This document shows positions 24,473 through 36,819 of a stretch of 64,000 bases of DNA, piece by piece. The stretch's first letter is position 1, and the number at the start of each line of letters is the position of its first letter. Made by a program: the position numbers and the translations under genes. Location: the NCBI RefSeq assembly GCF_022682495.2, contig NC_071388.1, positions 17,285,171 through 17,349,170 of the forward strand, written 5' to 3'. The DNA comes from Desmodus rotundus. Lineage: Eukaryota > Chordata > Mammalia > Chiroptera > Phyllostomidae. The notes under the pieces were generated by a model. It had not been told where the DNA came from. It saw only the letters and a list, made by a program, of their open reading frames with translations, and did no database searches.

Positions 24473-24690
24473 AGATGGTGTGACTCAGCTGGTTGGAGCA
24501 TAGTTTCATAGATGTAAAGGTCTTGGGTATAATTCCCCATCAAGGGAACATACCCAGGTTGTAGGTTCAGTCCCTGGCCAGGATGAGGACAAGACGGCAA
24601 CCAATTGATGTCTGTCTCTCTGCCTCTCTCTGTCTCTGTCTCTCTCTCTCTACCTGCCCCCCTTATGTCTCTGAAAGCAATGAAAAAAAC
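24473..24690 (+). mobile_element. Ves SINE, plus strand
   Basis: The tRNA-like head ('GTGACTCAGCTGGTTGGAGC'), 'TTGTAGGTTCAGTCCCTGGC', 'GGCAACCAATTGATGTCTGT', then (TC)n and a short A-rich end follow the Ves layout. Diverged; the B-box is mutated. Confidence 0.8.
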
Positions 24691-27600
24691 ATGCCCTGAG
24701 TTTGGGATAAAAAATTTAAATAAAAGGACTTGCCCAAACTTCCAACATTCTCCAAAGCTGATGAGATAGATGAAAATGGCTTTTACTTTCATTGTATTAA
24801 AAATCACAACATATTGGAGTTTCCTGTCTTGAAGTTCCCTGGAGGTGGATTCAGAGAGTGTCTAGGTGGCTTCCTCCCATCCTTTTTTTTTTTTTTTTTT
24901 TTTTGCTATCACAGAGACCATATGGAGGATTCTTTATATAATCATGTTGTTCACGGTTCTCTTAATCCATCTGAAGCCGAGTAAGAGCAAGTGATTTGTT
25001 TTCCACATCAAGATAAGTCTCTGCAGAACCTAAATTTTTATTGGGGGTTTCTGACAAGTTCTGCTTCCTGCTCTTCCATTTGCTCCTACACAGCCTGTGT
25101 GCAACTGATCTATGAAGAGACTTAACATGCATTTTAGAGTGTGTCTTCCAACTTCACAAAAAATAATGTTCATCGTTTTTTGTTTGCTTCCTTATATTTT
25201 TGTTGTTGCTTTTGTTTATTCTTCAGGAAATAAAGGGAAAATGGTAACTTACAAAGCCATAGTTTACACTATGTCCTGTTTACCCTATTTTATATCCATA
25301 TTAATGCATTGTTTTGTTTCCCTTTTAAAGTGAAATTAATATATTATATTAAGTTCCTTTTGAAAAAAATATAGCATTTCAATCATTTTGCAATCTGAGC
25401 CACCTCAAAAGAAAACTTCCTGTTTTATGAAGAAAGATTTATGTCATAGTTTGAAGTAGAATATTGGAGTTAATTGGGCATTTTCCTTCTGTGAAATATG
25501 CACAGACTCCATCAAAAATAATAGGTAAATATTTGTGATGAATGAAACTCTCTTGAATGCCTTTCTTTCTAATTTGAGGTGAGAGCCAGTAATAGTTCAA
25601 CCTGTCCACATTGTAGCAGAAAAGTGTTTTGGAGTGATTAATAATGGCATAAGTTATTTCTTTTTTTACTTAGCATGCTAAACTTTTCCTAACAGAGTAA
25701 GGATCAAAATAACTTCTAATTATGAGTCAGTAACTAAATATGATATTTTATTTACTATACTCAACTTATAGAATAAATAAATCTTATTTTGTAGAGAGAG
25801 TAGAGGTGCATTTCTCTAATACATTCATGATATTCTAAGTATATACAGCTTGTTCACATTTACAGCTGTCTCTTTGTAGAATAAAGATCAATAATCTGAG
25901 GTTTTAAAAAAAGAAAGATAAAGCTCAACACCCAGGGAAACCTCCTACTAACACATAATTGGAGATATAATTTGAATGTTTTCCAAAGAGACAACTGTAG
26001 CTTTCCTTACATGCAGCAGACATTTTCATTAACTGGTTCTTTGCTAATAAATTGTATATTTACAAGGGCTTTGTTTGCGGTGTCCCTCTGAGATGATAGA
26101 TCAAGTTCAGAAGCATCAATAAAAGTGACTTTAATATCCAGGAAAATACTGATGCAGCTGTTTGTTTTCCAGCAGTGCCAGTGACTCATAAATAACAAAG
26201 TAACACAGGCGTACCTTGGGCAAAGTGGCTGTATTATCCTTTCTATGACTTTAATACCAGTAAATCAGTAACTGACTTCAGATTTCTTAGAAAATCTGCC
26301 TACTATTCCAGACAATGTTCAAGTCTAAAGCAATAACACCAGAAAGAAAATAATTTACCAGATAAGTGATACATGTAAGGTAAAGGAAGTTTAACTACTG
26401 TTTAAGAATCATTATAGAAATTTTGGGTAATTTAGGAGTTTTAAGATCTCCTTATTTAGAGAAAAATGTTTAAACCTTCTAACCTGGAGTCAACCAAAAT
26501 GAAAATTAAACCAAGGGAATCATGCCTTAAAAAAAAAAAACATAAAAGAATGATATCTTAATTTAATCAGTTTTTAGAAAGGATAATATTTTTATATATT
26601 AGCTTTTACAAAATTCCTATTATGTTGGTACAAATAGACATTATTGCCCCAGGGAAAAATAGTTACTTTTATTAGTAGTCATATAGTCATAAATGGAGTC
26701 TGTACTCAATTTTTTCTCAACTCCAAGGCTAGCACTATATTAAGAAAGACTACACTGTGTTATATTTTTAAGCAGGTGAAATTTGTACTGCAGCTGTTCA
26801 CCTCACCCCAAGGCCCCTTTGCCTATGTAGAAAAGTTTGCTCTTACAGGTTCCCGATGTTTATCTCCTCAATTAATTTTGCACAAATAACCTCTTGTCTC
26901 CTTTATCAAGTTCCACCACATGTTCTCTAGCCAACAAGTGTATTCCCCAGCTCGATTTTTTAGTTTGTATGGCTTTTGTAACTTTCTATCTTTTATTGTG
27001 ATTCCATTTTCCCCCTTGTCCCTGACAATACCACACTGAAAAACTTTTCATTAGTCACAGTCTTACTGTTAATTTTCAGGAAAAAGAAATAAACTGCTTA
27101 AATATATGTACTTAAGTAATCAAATCAGTAACATCCAATAACTGGTTTTGGTTCTTGAATGTAACATAAAATAGCACAATATATGTAACTTTGATTTCTG
27201 TTCTCTTTTGTCTCTTTTTGTCTGTCCATAGTGATATGTAATTGTCTTCTTTCTTATGGTTCATAGTATTCCTTTCTGTATGGAATGTTGAATATTAATG
27301 TATGCTTTAATTTGAAATAATATCAATATTTCTCACCATCTAAGGGTATTTTTTATAAGATTTAACTCCTGCTAGAGGAATTGCATTGATCTTATAAGTA
27401 CTTGGGAGGAAAGATCTGAGAGTCAAGATGTTTCCCCAGGAATTCTGAAATCAAAGCCCACATAAACTGTCTACCTGTATAGTTGGAATCATTTCCTATT
27501 AGCTGTTCTAGTAGTAATGCATCACTCCCTACAAAGATCTTTAAAATTATCATGAATAAAGCCATTAGAATGGTGAGTTCTAGTTTCTGTGAAAGAGAAA

Positions 27601-28451
27601 TTACACTGGCATTATATATTTAATTTTAAATCGGTCTATCTAATAAGCCAGCATTTTAAGTTTAATGCTACCATTTGATCCATTTACAATAACACATGGC
27701 ATGATACAAGGACAAATACTTCTGTGTTTCTTTAAAAAAGAGTAGGAGCTGATAAGATTATTGGGGTAGGGAGGGGAAGAGAGTTATTGAATTATAAATG
27801 CCATAATTGGATTTGTCTGACTCTCTCTCATCTGACCGCAATGCAAGGACATTAAACATTTCCGTTCACCCTCTGGACCTGAGTGTTCCATATCAGTCAC
27901 ATTATCGGCAGGCTTCTTACTGTTCTAAAACACTGACTCTCCAGGGACAGCTTATTATAGAGAAAAATCAAGAAATGCTGAATCTTCACTATTTCTGTTA
28001 AAAAATTGTACCATTAAAGGCTCTTTTTCTGTTATCCTTAATATAAAACATCAATATGCACAGCTGCCACTTGTAACTTTCATGTTTTTATGTATAAAAT
28101 CTAAGTGATTTATCTGTGAGATTATTTTATAATGTAGCTGTAGAGGAGAAATCTGCCAAGTAGATATTTTTAAAAATACAAACTTTCCATTTATAGGTTT
28201 TGAACAAAGAGACAGATTATAAATCTACCATTATAGTTAAACTTCAGATACCAGATATAAAATCAAATGATGTCTTATAGCAATAAGTGTTTAGGGTATT
28301 TCTTATGGAGAAATATAATGATTTTATAATGGATAACTCATATAATGGAAAATCCCTTTTAATATTTTTATTGAATTGAGAACTCTGGGAATGTACCTCC
28401 ATGGATATCTATTATTGACATCAGTTTCTAGTACAAAATAGCCTTAACACA
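24691..28451. other. AT-rich DNA with no recognised gene
   Basis: A T-tract of more than 20 bases at 24,883-24,904 and an A-tract near 26,527 are the only simple features. No coding frame, RNA gene or nameable repeat was recognised over 3.7 kb. This is the longest plain stretch in the window. Confidence 0.4.
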
Positions 28452-28452
28452 C

Positions 28453-29575
28453 ACACGCAGCAATATTTTCACCGATGTCCCCTAGAGCAAGGGACACAAA
28501 GGAAGGAATAAACAAATGGGATCTCATCAAAATACAAAGCCTCTGCATGGCTAAAGAAAACAGTATTAAAATAAAAAGAGAACCAACCCTATGGGAAAAC
28601 ATATTTGCCAATGATACCTCAGACAACGGTTTAATCTCCAAAATATATAAAGAACTCACACAACTCCATTCTAAGAAGACAAACAGCCCAATTAAAAAAT
28701 GGGCAAAGGACTTGAACAGACACTTCTCCAAGGAGGACATACAGAGGTCCAGAGACATATGAAAGGATGTGCAGTATCGCTAGCCATCAGAGAGATGCAA
28801 ATTAAAACCACAATGAGATATGACCTCACACTGGTCAGAATGGCCATCATAACCAAAGCAACAAACAAGTGTTGGAGAGGTTGTGGAGAAAGGGGAACCC
28901 TAGTGCACTGTTGGTGGGATTGCAGACTAGTGCAACAACTATGGAAAACAGTATGAAATTTCCTCAGAAAGCTAAAAATGGATCTGCCTTTTGACCCGTC
29001 AATTCCACTGCTAGTATTATATCCTAAGAACCCTGAAACACCAATCCAAAAGAACCTATGCACTCCAATGTTCATAGCAGCACAATTTACAATAGCCAAG
29101 TGCTGGAAGCAACCTAGGTGCCCATCAGTAAATGAATGGATCAAAAAACTATGGTACATTTACACAATGGAATTCTATGGAGCAAAAAGAAAGAAGGAGC
29201 TCCTACCCTTTGCAACAGCACGGATGGAACTGGAAAGCATTATGTTAAGCAAAATAAGCCAGGCGGTGAAAGAAAAATACCATATGATCTCACCTTTAAC
29301 AGGAACCTAATCAACAAAACAAACAAACAAACAAAATATAACCAAAGACACTGAAATTGAGAAAGGCCAACAGTGACCAGAGGAGAGAGGGGAGAGAATT
29401 TCAGGGGAAAAGGGTGAAGGGTTTGTAGGAACAATTATAAAGGACACATGGACAATAACAGGGGGTGGGATGGGGTGGTGGAAATGGGAGGGAGGTGGGT
29501 AGGGTTAGGGGTTAGGCTGGAGTGGGGGAAAAAGACAGAGAACTGTACTTGAATAACAATAAAATTGGAGAAGAA
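28453..29575 (+). mobile_element. 5'-truncated older LINE-1, plus strand
   Basis: ORF2 C-terminal sequence, 3'UTR and A-rich tail in sense orientation. Translated pieces share ENSIK-type, [14 protein letters not shown] and [18 protein letters not shown] blocks with the young L1. They differ at many residues and the frame shifts around 28,740 and again near 28,957. The 3'UTR is G-rich and ends 'AATAACAATAAAATTGG'. It is older than the 42,390 element and non-functional. Confidence 0.9.
28475..29310 (+). pseudogene. L1 ORF2p C-terminal remnant with frameshifts
   Basis: Three frame-shifted segments (28,475-28,762, 28,699-28,956 and 28,978-29,310) together cover the C-terminal part of L1 ORF2p, including the Cys motif and the ending PLTGT. 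The junctions carry small indels and a stop. The fragment has neither the endonuclease nor the reverse transcriptase catalytic site. Confidence 0.85.
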
Positions 29576-29739
29576 AAAAAAAGTGCTAATGCCAAACATC
29601 TAATTTGCTCCTACTGTGTGCCACATGCATTTTGTATTTGATCTTTTCTTTCATACAATCTAAGTGTACACATTATTATTCCCATTTCACAGATGTAGAA
29701 ACTCATAGAAACGGAGACTCCAGAAAGCAATGCATATTG

Positions 29740-32700
29740 CTAATATTCTACAAGAAGTCTTTGGTTTTGTTGTTTTCTCCATTTCCTATCTATAATTTTA
29801 TTGATTTCTGTTCTACTACTTAATATTTCTTTTCTCCTGTTTGCTTTGGGCTTGCATTGTACTTTTTCTCTCATTTCCGGAGACGGTAGCTTAGATTATT
29901 GGTTATAGATTTTTTATTTATTTTTAATATATGCATTCAGTGCTACAGGTGTCCTTGTAAGTACTGCTTTTGTAACAGTGGGGAATCGTAACTCAGCACA
30001 GCATTCTTTTGGCCTGTTTCTGTACACGCTGACTCTGGCAAATATGTAGATTGCAGATAAACAGCACCTTCATATACGAATCCTAGGAACTAACGTCAGA
30101 AGATATAGACTCTCACCTTCAGGCACTCCTGCTCTAGGAGATTTGCTGACCTTTATCTATAAAACCAGGATGACATAAAATCAAGATAACAAAAATCAGA
30201 ATGACTCACACCAGACCATCACCTGACTCGTTCAAGGTCTTTATCAGAATAGACTGTGCTGTTTCACATGTAGTCCCTGGGACTGGGAACTCTTGACCAC
30301 TCCATTTACTCTCTTCTGCTTTCCCTCTTCCTACTCATAAAAACCCTCTGGCTGTACTGAGATGAGTCCATGGGATGTGGAATGAGAGTTTCTCATCTTC
30401 TCAGGTGACCAGCAGTTTAATGAACCACTTTACTGCTCGCCTAAGCATTATTCTGAAGTGTGTGTTTATTGTCTAAATATTTTAGAATATTTCAGTTATT
30501 TACTTAATGTAATTCCACTGTGGTCTGAGAACATACTTTACGTAACTTCTGGTAAACTTGTTAAGGTATGTTTTATGACCCAGTGTTTGTTTTGTCTTTC
30601 TGAATGCTCCATGTGAGCTTGACAAGAATGTGTATTCTGCTATTATGGAGGAATTTTATAAATGTCAATTAGATTTATTTGATGGGTGTTGCTACTCAAT
30701 TTAACTATATCCTTAATTTTCTGCTTGCATTGTCTATCAATTACTGATCAAGAAGTTTTGAAATATTCAACTACAACAGTAGATTGTTTTTTATTTTTCA
30801 ATGTTATCACATTTTTACCTCATGTATTTTGATGTTCTGTTGTTAAGTGTATGCAAGTTAAGAATTAGACGTTTTTATGAAGAATTGACTCCTTTATCAC
30901 TATCCAATGCCCTTTTTTCTCCCTGATTATGTTCTTCATTCTGAAGTCAACTTTGTCTGTGATTCATGTAATTACTTCAGCTTTCTTTTGAGTGTGTTAC
31001 CATGACATACTTTTCTCCATCTCTTTCCTATCTGTCTTTCTGTGATTTTACATTAAAAATGTATTTCTTGTAGTCAATATGTAGTTAGGATTTTTTTTTA
31101 TTCACCTAAAAATCTTACTCTCTTAATTGGTATATTTAGACCACTCTTATTTAAAGTAATTATTAATGTAATTGAATTATTATCTGCCATATTTTTAACT
31201 TTTCTATTTGTTACACCTTTTTTGATAGTTTTACCTTCCCTCTTTTCTGTCTTCTCAGGTTTTAATAAGCTTTTTTATAATTTCATTCCTCTTCTCACTT
31301 AGCATATCAAGTTTACTTCCTTTTCATACAAATTTAGTGAATCGCCTGGATTTTACGATATACTTTTACAGCTAACCTCAGTCCAATTTCAAACAACACC
31401 ATACCGCTTCATACCAGTGCAGGCAATTTATAACTGACTATTCCCAATTCCTCCCCCCAGTCCCTTATAACATTGTTGGCATTCATTTCACTTACCCATA
31501 GAAACACATTTCAATTAACAATTATCTACCAGGTGACCTAAGAATGAAAGTTTTTATTTTAACGTTATTTATTTCTTTTCTGGTACACATTCTTTCTTTG
31601 GGTAGATCTATGTTTCTGACCTATACCACTTTGCCTCTCGTAAGAGACTCAAGGAGACATTTCTTGTAAGGAAAGCCTCCAAATAATAATTTCTCTCAGT
31701 TTTTGTTTGGCTGAGAAAGTTCTTTCTCTCTGTCACTTTTGAATGGTAATATTCCTGCATATTCAGATTGGTGGGCTTTCATTTTCAACACTTTAAATAT
31801 CTCACTTCACTCTTTTCGTGTTCGTATGATTTCTGGGAAGTAGTCTGATAAAATCCTCTCTTTGCTCCTCTATAGGTAAGGTGTCAACTTGCCCACTCCC
31901 CAGCTTCTTGGTTTATTTTAAAATTACTTTTTGTCTATATTTTTCTGAAGTTTCAATATGATATGTCTAAGTGTAAATTTTGGGGGGGGGTATTTATTTT
32001 GTTTGGTGTTCTTCCTGTATCTGTGATTTACTGTCTCTCATTAATTTGGGGGAATTCTAAAACATTGCTTCAAACACATCTTTCTCACTTTTTTCTCCTG
32101 GTGCTTTTATTATACATATATGTGTTATATAATAGTCCCTTAGTTACTTGGTAAATTTTAATTTTTTCCTTTGCTTTCATTTTGCTAATTTTCTCTGATA
32201 TATCTTTAAACACACTGATTTATTCTGTAGTTGTCTTCAGTCTACTGATGATCTTATAATAGTAGGGTTGTTTTTTTGTCTGTTTGTTTTTGCATTTCTT
32301 TTTGACTTTTATGTTAGAGTTTTCAACTCTCTGCTTACATTACCCATCTATTTTTGCATATTGTCTATGTCTACTTTTTTACTACAACCCTTGACATATT
32401 AATCAGTTATGTAAATTCTCTCATATTCTAAAATCTGTGTCTTGCTTGAGTCTGGTTCTGATGCTTGCTTTTTCTCCTTAGACTATATATTTTTTCTTAT
32501 CTTTATCATGTATTATGCTTTTGGGGGGGAAAATTATACATGATTTACCAATAGGAACCCAAGTAGATAGGTCTTTACTTTGAGATTTTATATGGCTGTG
32601 TTTAGTGTTTTAAGCAGCTGTAGGTATTAGAGGCTTCATTACCTCTGCTTTCTTAGTGTTTTTTCCCCCTTTGCTGTCCTGTATTTTGGAATTTCCTAAT

Positions 32701-33300
32701 AACTCCTTAAATAAACTCTTTGTCTATTTGCTCTCTTACCTGTAATCTGCTCCGTTATTATATTGGAACACATTTATTGTGGTAAGAAAGCATTGGGGAG
32801 AGGAAGCATTCTCTAATATTGTCATTAAATTTTGGTTTTTTTCTATGGTCTGCGTGCTGGCCCTTCAGAAGTGTTTTTTAGCCTTTTTATTTTTTTCCTC
32901 CCTTCTGTGAGACACAGTGTCTAGAGGCAACTGTGGTTATACAATAATAATACTTCCCCAGGTCAGATAAAGATCTCTTTAAGTGATTTTGTTAAGAATG
33001 TACTGTCTTTTGTTACAGAGATCCCTCTGGGCATATTTCAAATGTTTTTTACTTTTCCCCGGAGCATTTTTCTAAAAGTTAACTTTTCTTCTCATCTGTG
33101 CCCACAACAAGGGCAGGTTTTTTTCATCTTTATTATCAAAACCTGGTGAAGATCCTGGTGGCAATACCCACAAAAGTGCAGCACCACCTTCTAAGGCTGG
33201 TCCTTCAGCGATCTGTCGAAGTTACCATGGTCTCTCTGTACTAGTTACTCTCTGGTGGTATCTGCAGCAAACCTTTATATGTTTATGTTATTTTCATCTG
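29740..33300 (-). mobile_element. Ancient L1M-type LINE, minus strand, interrupted by an LTR
   Basis: Reading the minus strand, ORF1-like text lies at about 31,600-32,300 ('GAAGTTTCAATATGATATGT' region in antisense), and ORF2 endonuclease-like text lies at about 30,490-31,200 (antisense 'GAATGTGTATTCTGCTATTA', 'TATTTAGACCACTCTTATTT'). The next ORF2 part is at 29,740-29,968 ('GGTAGCTTAGATTATTGG'). The order ORF1 then ORF2 argues for an L1M element over a HAL1. Heavily mutated, with no open frame. An LTR-like insert separates 29,968 from 30,465, with some L1 sequence missing at the junction. Confidence 0.65.
29969..30462 (+). mobile_element. Probable solo LTR inserted in the old L1M
   Basis: The segment starts TGTAACAGTGG where the L1 text stops. 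It contains a TATA-like 'CATAAAAACCCTCTGGC' followed downstream by 'TTTAATGAACCACTTTACTG' and is bounded on both sides by L1M sequence. Length (about 490 bp) and layout suit a retroviral LTR of ERV1 type. The orientation is inferred from the TATA-like box. No coding region is attached, and I could not name the family. Confidence 0.45.
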
Positions 33301-33814
33301 TCTCTGGCATTGGCAGTAAACGTTAGTAACTTGTGTAGCATGTCCACGATCTCTTTGTTTTATTTTATTTTTGTTTGTGGTTTGTTTTGGACACATTCTA
33401 ACAACAACTGTTAAGGAACAAGGTGACATGGACATGCTTGATTATTCCTGTAGTCAGAAAAGAATAAGCCTCTTCTCGTCCTCCCGAGGCCAGTCTCTGC
33501 CTCAACAATGATTTGAGATTTTTTTCTCTTCCCATCTTGCAAAAAGAACTTTTAAATGACTATTTTAAAAATATTGTTTCTGGAGGTATTATAAGTTTTA
33601 GCTGGCCATTATGTAACTGTGAACTCTAGAAAGGGAAGAGAGGTAGTTAATGTTTACTAATTATCAATTGTGTCAGAATTTCTGCTGATTATAATTCTTA
33701 AAAGAGTGCCTTGACATAATTACTTTTAAGACCTAAGAAAGTGGAAACTGAATTTCAGAGGCATCAAGTGTCTGCCTTAATATCATGCCACCACCATAGC
33801 ATCAAAACTTCAAA

Positions 33815-34010
33815 GGTAATATTTTTACAAGCATATTCATCAGACCACCATCATCAGTTATACCTGAAAACTTTTTAGCAATGCAAATTCTTGGACTCCA
33901 ACTCAAACCTACAAAAGCAAGATATCTGTGATTGAGACCCATCCATTTCTTTGAATAAGTGAACTAGAATTAGATCTGTGCACACTAAAGTTGGAGAACC
34001 ACAGTTTTAA
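33815..34010 (+). mobile_element. MER5-like hAT MITE remnant
   Basis: Text 'TTTAGCAATGCAAATTCTTG', 'GACTCCAACTCAAACCTAC' and the ending 'GTTGGAGAACCACAG' follow the MER5 order, including the terminal GAGAACCAC. It is highly diverged and its left terminus is not clear. Confidence 0.4.
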
Positions 34011-34210
34011 AGTAATAAATCCCAATATTTACATATTCAGCATAACTGGAAAATTTAGGCCATAAAGCCACAACCAACTTTTAATATATTTATAAATATT
34101 GTCCTCTATTGTGGTTCCCAAATAAGAGTACATATACTACAACAATAACATGGCTTCAAGTATTAGGTTGATGGACTATGCTATGGTTTCCAAATTGGGC
34201 CAATATAAAT

Positions 34211-34780
34211 TCACTGAATACCTACTCTCTCCAGAAAAGCTATCATTTAGAATGGAAGGGCAGAGAAAGTGCTTCCCAGGTAAGGTTAAGTTAAAGGAGT
34301 TCATTATCACCAAGACCTTATTATATGAAATGTCAAAGGGACTTGTGTAAGAAAAAGAAGAATGTCCAAACTATGAATAGTAAAATGATGACAAACTCAC
34401 AACTATCAACAACTGAACCTAAAACACAAATACAAAAACAAACTAAGCAAATAACTACAACAGGAACAAAATCACAGAAATGGAGATCACATGGAGGGTT
34501 ATCAGCTGAGGGAGAGTGGAGAATGGGAGAAAAGGTACAGGGAATAAGAAGTATAATTGGTAGGTACAAAATAGACAGGGGGAGGTTAAGAATAGTATAG
34601 GAAATGTAGAAACCAAAGAACTTATATGAAAAACCAGTGGACATGAACTAAGGGGGGTATTGCTGGAGGGTAGAGGTATACTGGCCAGAGGGAAATAAAG
34701 GGAAGAAAAAAAATGGGACAACGGTAATAGCATAATCAAAAAAATATACTTAAAAAACAAAAAAAAATCAGTGAATACAA
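34211..34780 (+). mobile_element. 5'-truncated HAL1-type element, plus strand
   Basis: The last approximately 45 codons of an ORF1-like protein (KLSFRMEGQRKCFPGK, then LLYEMSKGLV) are followed at once by a 3'UTR matching that of the copy at 19,980-21,265, and by an A-rich tail ending about 34,767. A near-perfect flanking repeat is TCACTGAATAC at 34,212 versus TCAGTGAATAC at 34,770. There is no ORF2. The 5' end is truncated within the ORF1 C-terminal domain. Confidence 0.75.
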
Positions 34781-34912
34781 AGAACTATTTAAATAAAATC
34801 CTACATGATCAAGACATATAAGAAGTTAAAGGGCCAAGAGCTAAGAATTATGCTACTGGAACTAATTTACCATCAAGATGCAACATTAAAAGCCAGCGGG
34901 GACTGTGGAGAA

Positions 34913-34979
34913 CCTTGTTGTATTCAAAGGTTTTTGCATTAGACCTTTGGATACAACAAGGTCTAATGTAAAAACCTTT
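34913..34979. repeat. Compound inverted repeat (order X-Y-X'-Y')
   Basis: X (34,913-34,930, CCTTGTTGTATTCAAAGG) is inverted as X' at 34,944-34,961 with one mismatch. The sequence between them, Y (34,930-34,944, GTTTTTGCATTAGAC), is inverted as Y' at 34,961-34,975 with one mismatch. The two possible hairpins are mutually exclusive. It is not part of a transposon that I recognise. Confidence 0.85.
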
Positions 34980-34980
34980 G

Positions 34981-36190
34981 AGAAACCAACTGAGAAACTG
35001 CTAGTCTTTAGTTTAAAGCTTGATTACATGCTGAAAAGCAATAGCTTAATTGGACTTTTAAAGCCCCAGAACAGGTAATATGTTAATCTGAGATTGTCCA
35101 ACGAAGTACCATTTAGGCTATATCACTCACTTTCTACTGTAAACAAGACAAACTGGGTCTGTTCAGTGGGCATAAGACTGTAATGCCAGCTTTTAAGAAA
35201 GTAAAGCTTTATGTGTAGACCTAGGAAAATATGTTTTTTCTCTGCAAGAGTAATTTGATAATTTTATATTTACTTCCCTGTTTTAAAAACTTTGTTCTAG
35301 GTTGTCTTTAAGTTATCCCCAGGCCACCCCACGTATTTGTTTATTATGATGGCCATAGATAAGCTCTTTTTAGGTGAAATTGGGTTCTTCGATATGTATT
35401 AAGCCTTCCCACACATAAACATCTCTATGCCTCTGGTTTTTCTTTACTACTCTTTTTTAATCATTTTCTCTTGGCTAATTGTAACTTGTTGGCATCACAC
35501 TAGATAGCACTGTTCAGTTATCACTTTCCCTGAACTTTAAAAGCACTGCCATTGGAATAATTATTAAGAATATTAAAGTGTTGCCTTTCTACAATTCTCC
35601 CAAGACTCCTATGCTTTTAACTTTTAAGTCACTTTCTGTGAACAATATTTTTCTTTAGAGTGACTATAAAGATTTTTCTTGGAGATGAAAAAAATTACAT
35701 ATCTTTACATATCTTTAAATATTGAATGCTTGTCTTATGTGGGAAAAGCAGCTGATAATTATTATACATAAAATAAGATTTCTGTGAGCTATCGTATTTT
35801 TTAGTTAGAAACTATAGTATTAAGCATTGTTAGTTTTCCAAGCTGTAAGGTCTGCCTAATTCCTAAAAATTAATATTATATTGTTGATTATTTAAACATT
35901 TAAGTATCAAGTTCTCAGACCATTCGCATTAATGAGAATGACTACTATACTTGACCATGGAAATGTATGTTTATTATAATATTTTGTCCATTTGACTAAC
36001 TTATTTCCTACATGTATTGAATAATTAAGTGTACATACATCAAAAATAGGAACAAGTGAAGATTTCTTAAAGTGACAATTAGTAATATTTTATTGGGTTT
36101 TTTATTGTAGCCAATATTTTTGTTATTTTTTTCTGTGACAGAAAATTGCTGATATATCAGGAAACATTTAAAGTGTTATGTTTTTAAAAT
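34981..36190. other. AT-rich DNA with no recognised feature
   Basis: No coding frame, RNA or nameable repeat is visible. Confidence 0.4.
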
Positions 36191-36194
36191 ATTT

Positions 36195-36550
36195 ATCCTT
36201 TTTTATCCCATATCTTTCTTTTTTAAAAATTTAACCTTCATTGTATTTTTTCCATTTAGTCCCCTTAACCTCCCTTCCCCCAACAATCACCACACTGTTG
36301 TCCATGTCCATGAGTCCTTTTTCCTTTTGCTCAATCCCTGTACCCCCTTACCTCCTTGACCCCGGTTAGCTAACATTCTCTCCATCTATGAGCCTGTCCC
36401 TATTTTCCTTGTTAGTTCAGTTTGTTCACTATATTCCACATATGAGTGAAATTGTAAAATTTTACCCTTTGCAACAGCATGGATGGACCTGGAGAACATT
36501 ACACTAAGTGAAATAAGCCAGTCAGAGAATGACAAATACCATTTCTTTCT
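36195..36550 (-). mobile_element. LINE-1 insertion with 5' inversion (twin priming)
   Basis: Positions 36,195-36,452 are L1 3'UTR in reverse ('GTCCATGTCCATGAGTCC', 'CCACATATGAGTGAAATTG'). Positions 36,465-36,550 are the end of ORF2 in forward orientation ('CCCTTTGCAACAGCATGGAT', 'GTGAAATAAGCCAGTCAGAG'). In L1 coordinates the two parts are adjacent, so one insertion has its 5' piece inverted. Older than the 42,390 L1. Confidence 0.8.
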
Positions 36551-36639
36551 TTATGTCAACATGAAATAAAGGAAGCTGCATTTTAAACATATGTCATCTT
36601 TAAAAAAAAAAACAGACAAAGGAATGTACATACACAGGA

Positions 36640-36770
36640 GTGGGCAAAAGTAGATCTACAGTTGTGAGTGCATGACACACAGGCCTCATTTTTGTATTAG
36701 CACTTATTAATTATTGTTTCATTTTCCAAACAAAAAAACCTGTAAACCTATTTTTACCTACACGTGGGTT
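36640..36770. mobile_element. Short mariner-like MITE with terminal inverted repeats
   Basis: The left end 'GGGCAAAAGTAGATCTACAG' pairs with the right end 'CTGTAAACCTATTTTTACCT' (reverse complement AGGTAAAAATAGGTTTACAG). The interior is AT-rich and partly self-complementary. Size about 130 bp and no coding capacity. The GGCAAAAGTAGGTTTACAG type end is seen in mammalian mariner-class MITEs; the family is from memory. Confidence 0.55.
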
Positions 36771-36819
36771 TGAAGTATTTAGACACAACACTCACTCACA
36801 ACTACACAAGGGGAAACCC

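Noticed and set aside
24883..24914. Long T-tract followed by GCTATCACAG as a possible 3' splice site
   Set aside because: The motif fits an acceptor, but no open exon follows and no donor can be placed. A T-tract of this length is more likely a microsatellite or a reversed A-tail.
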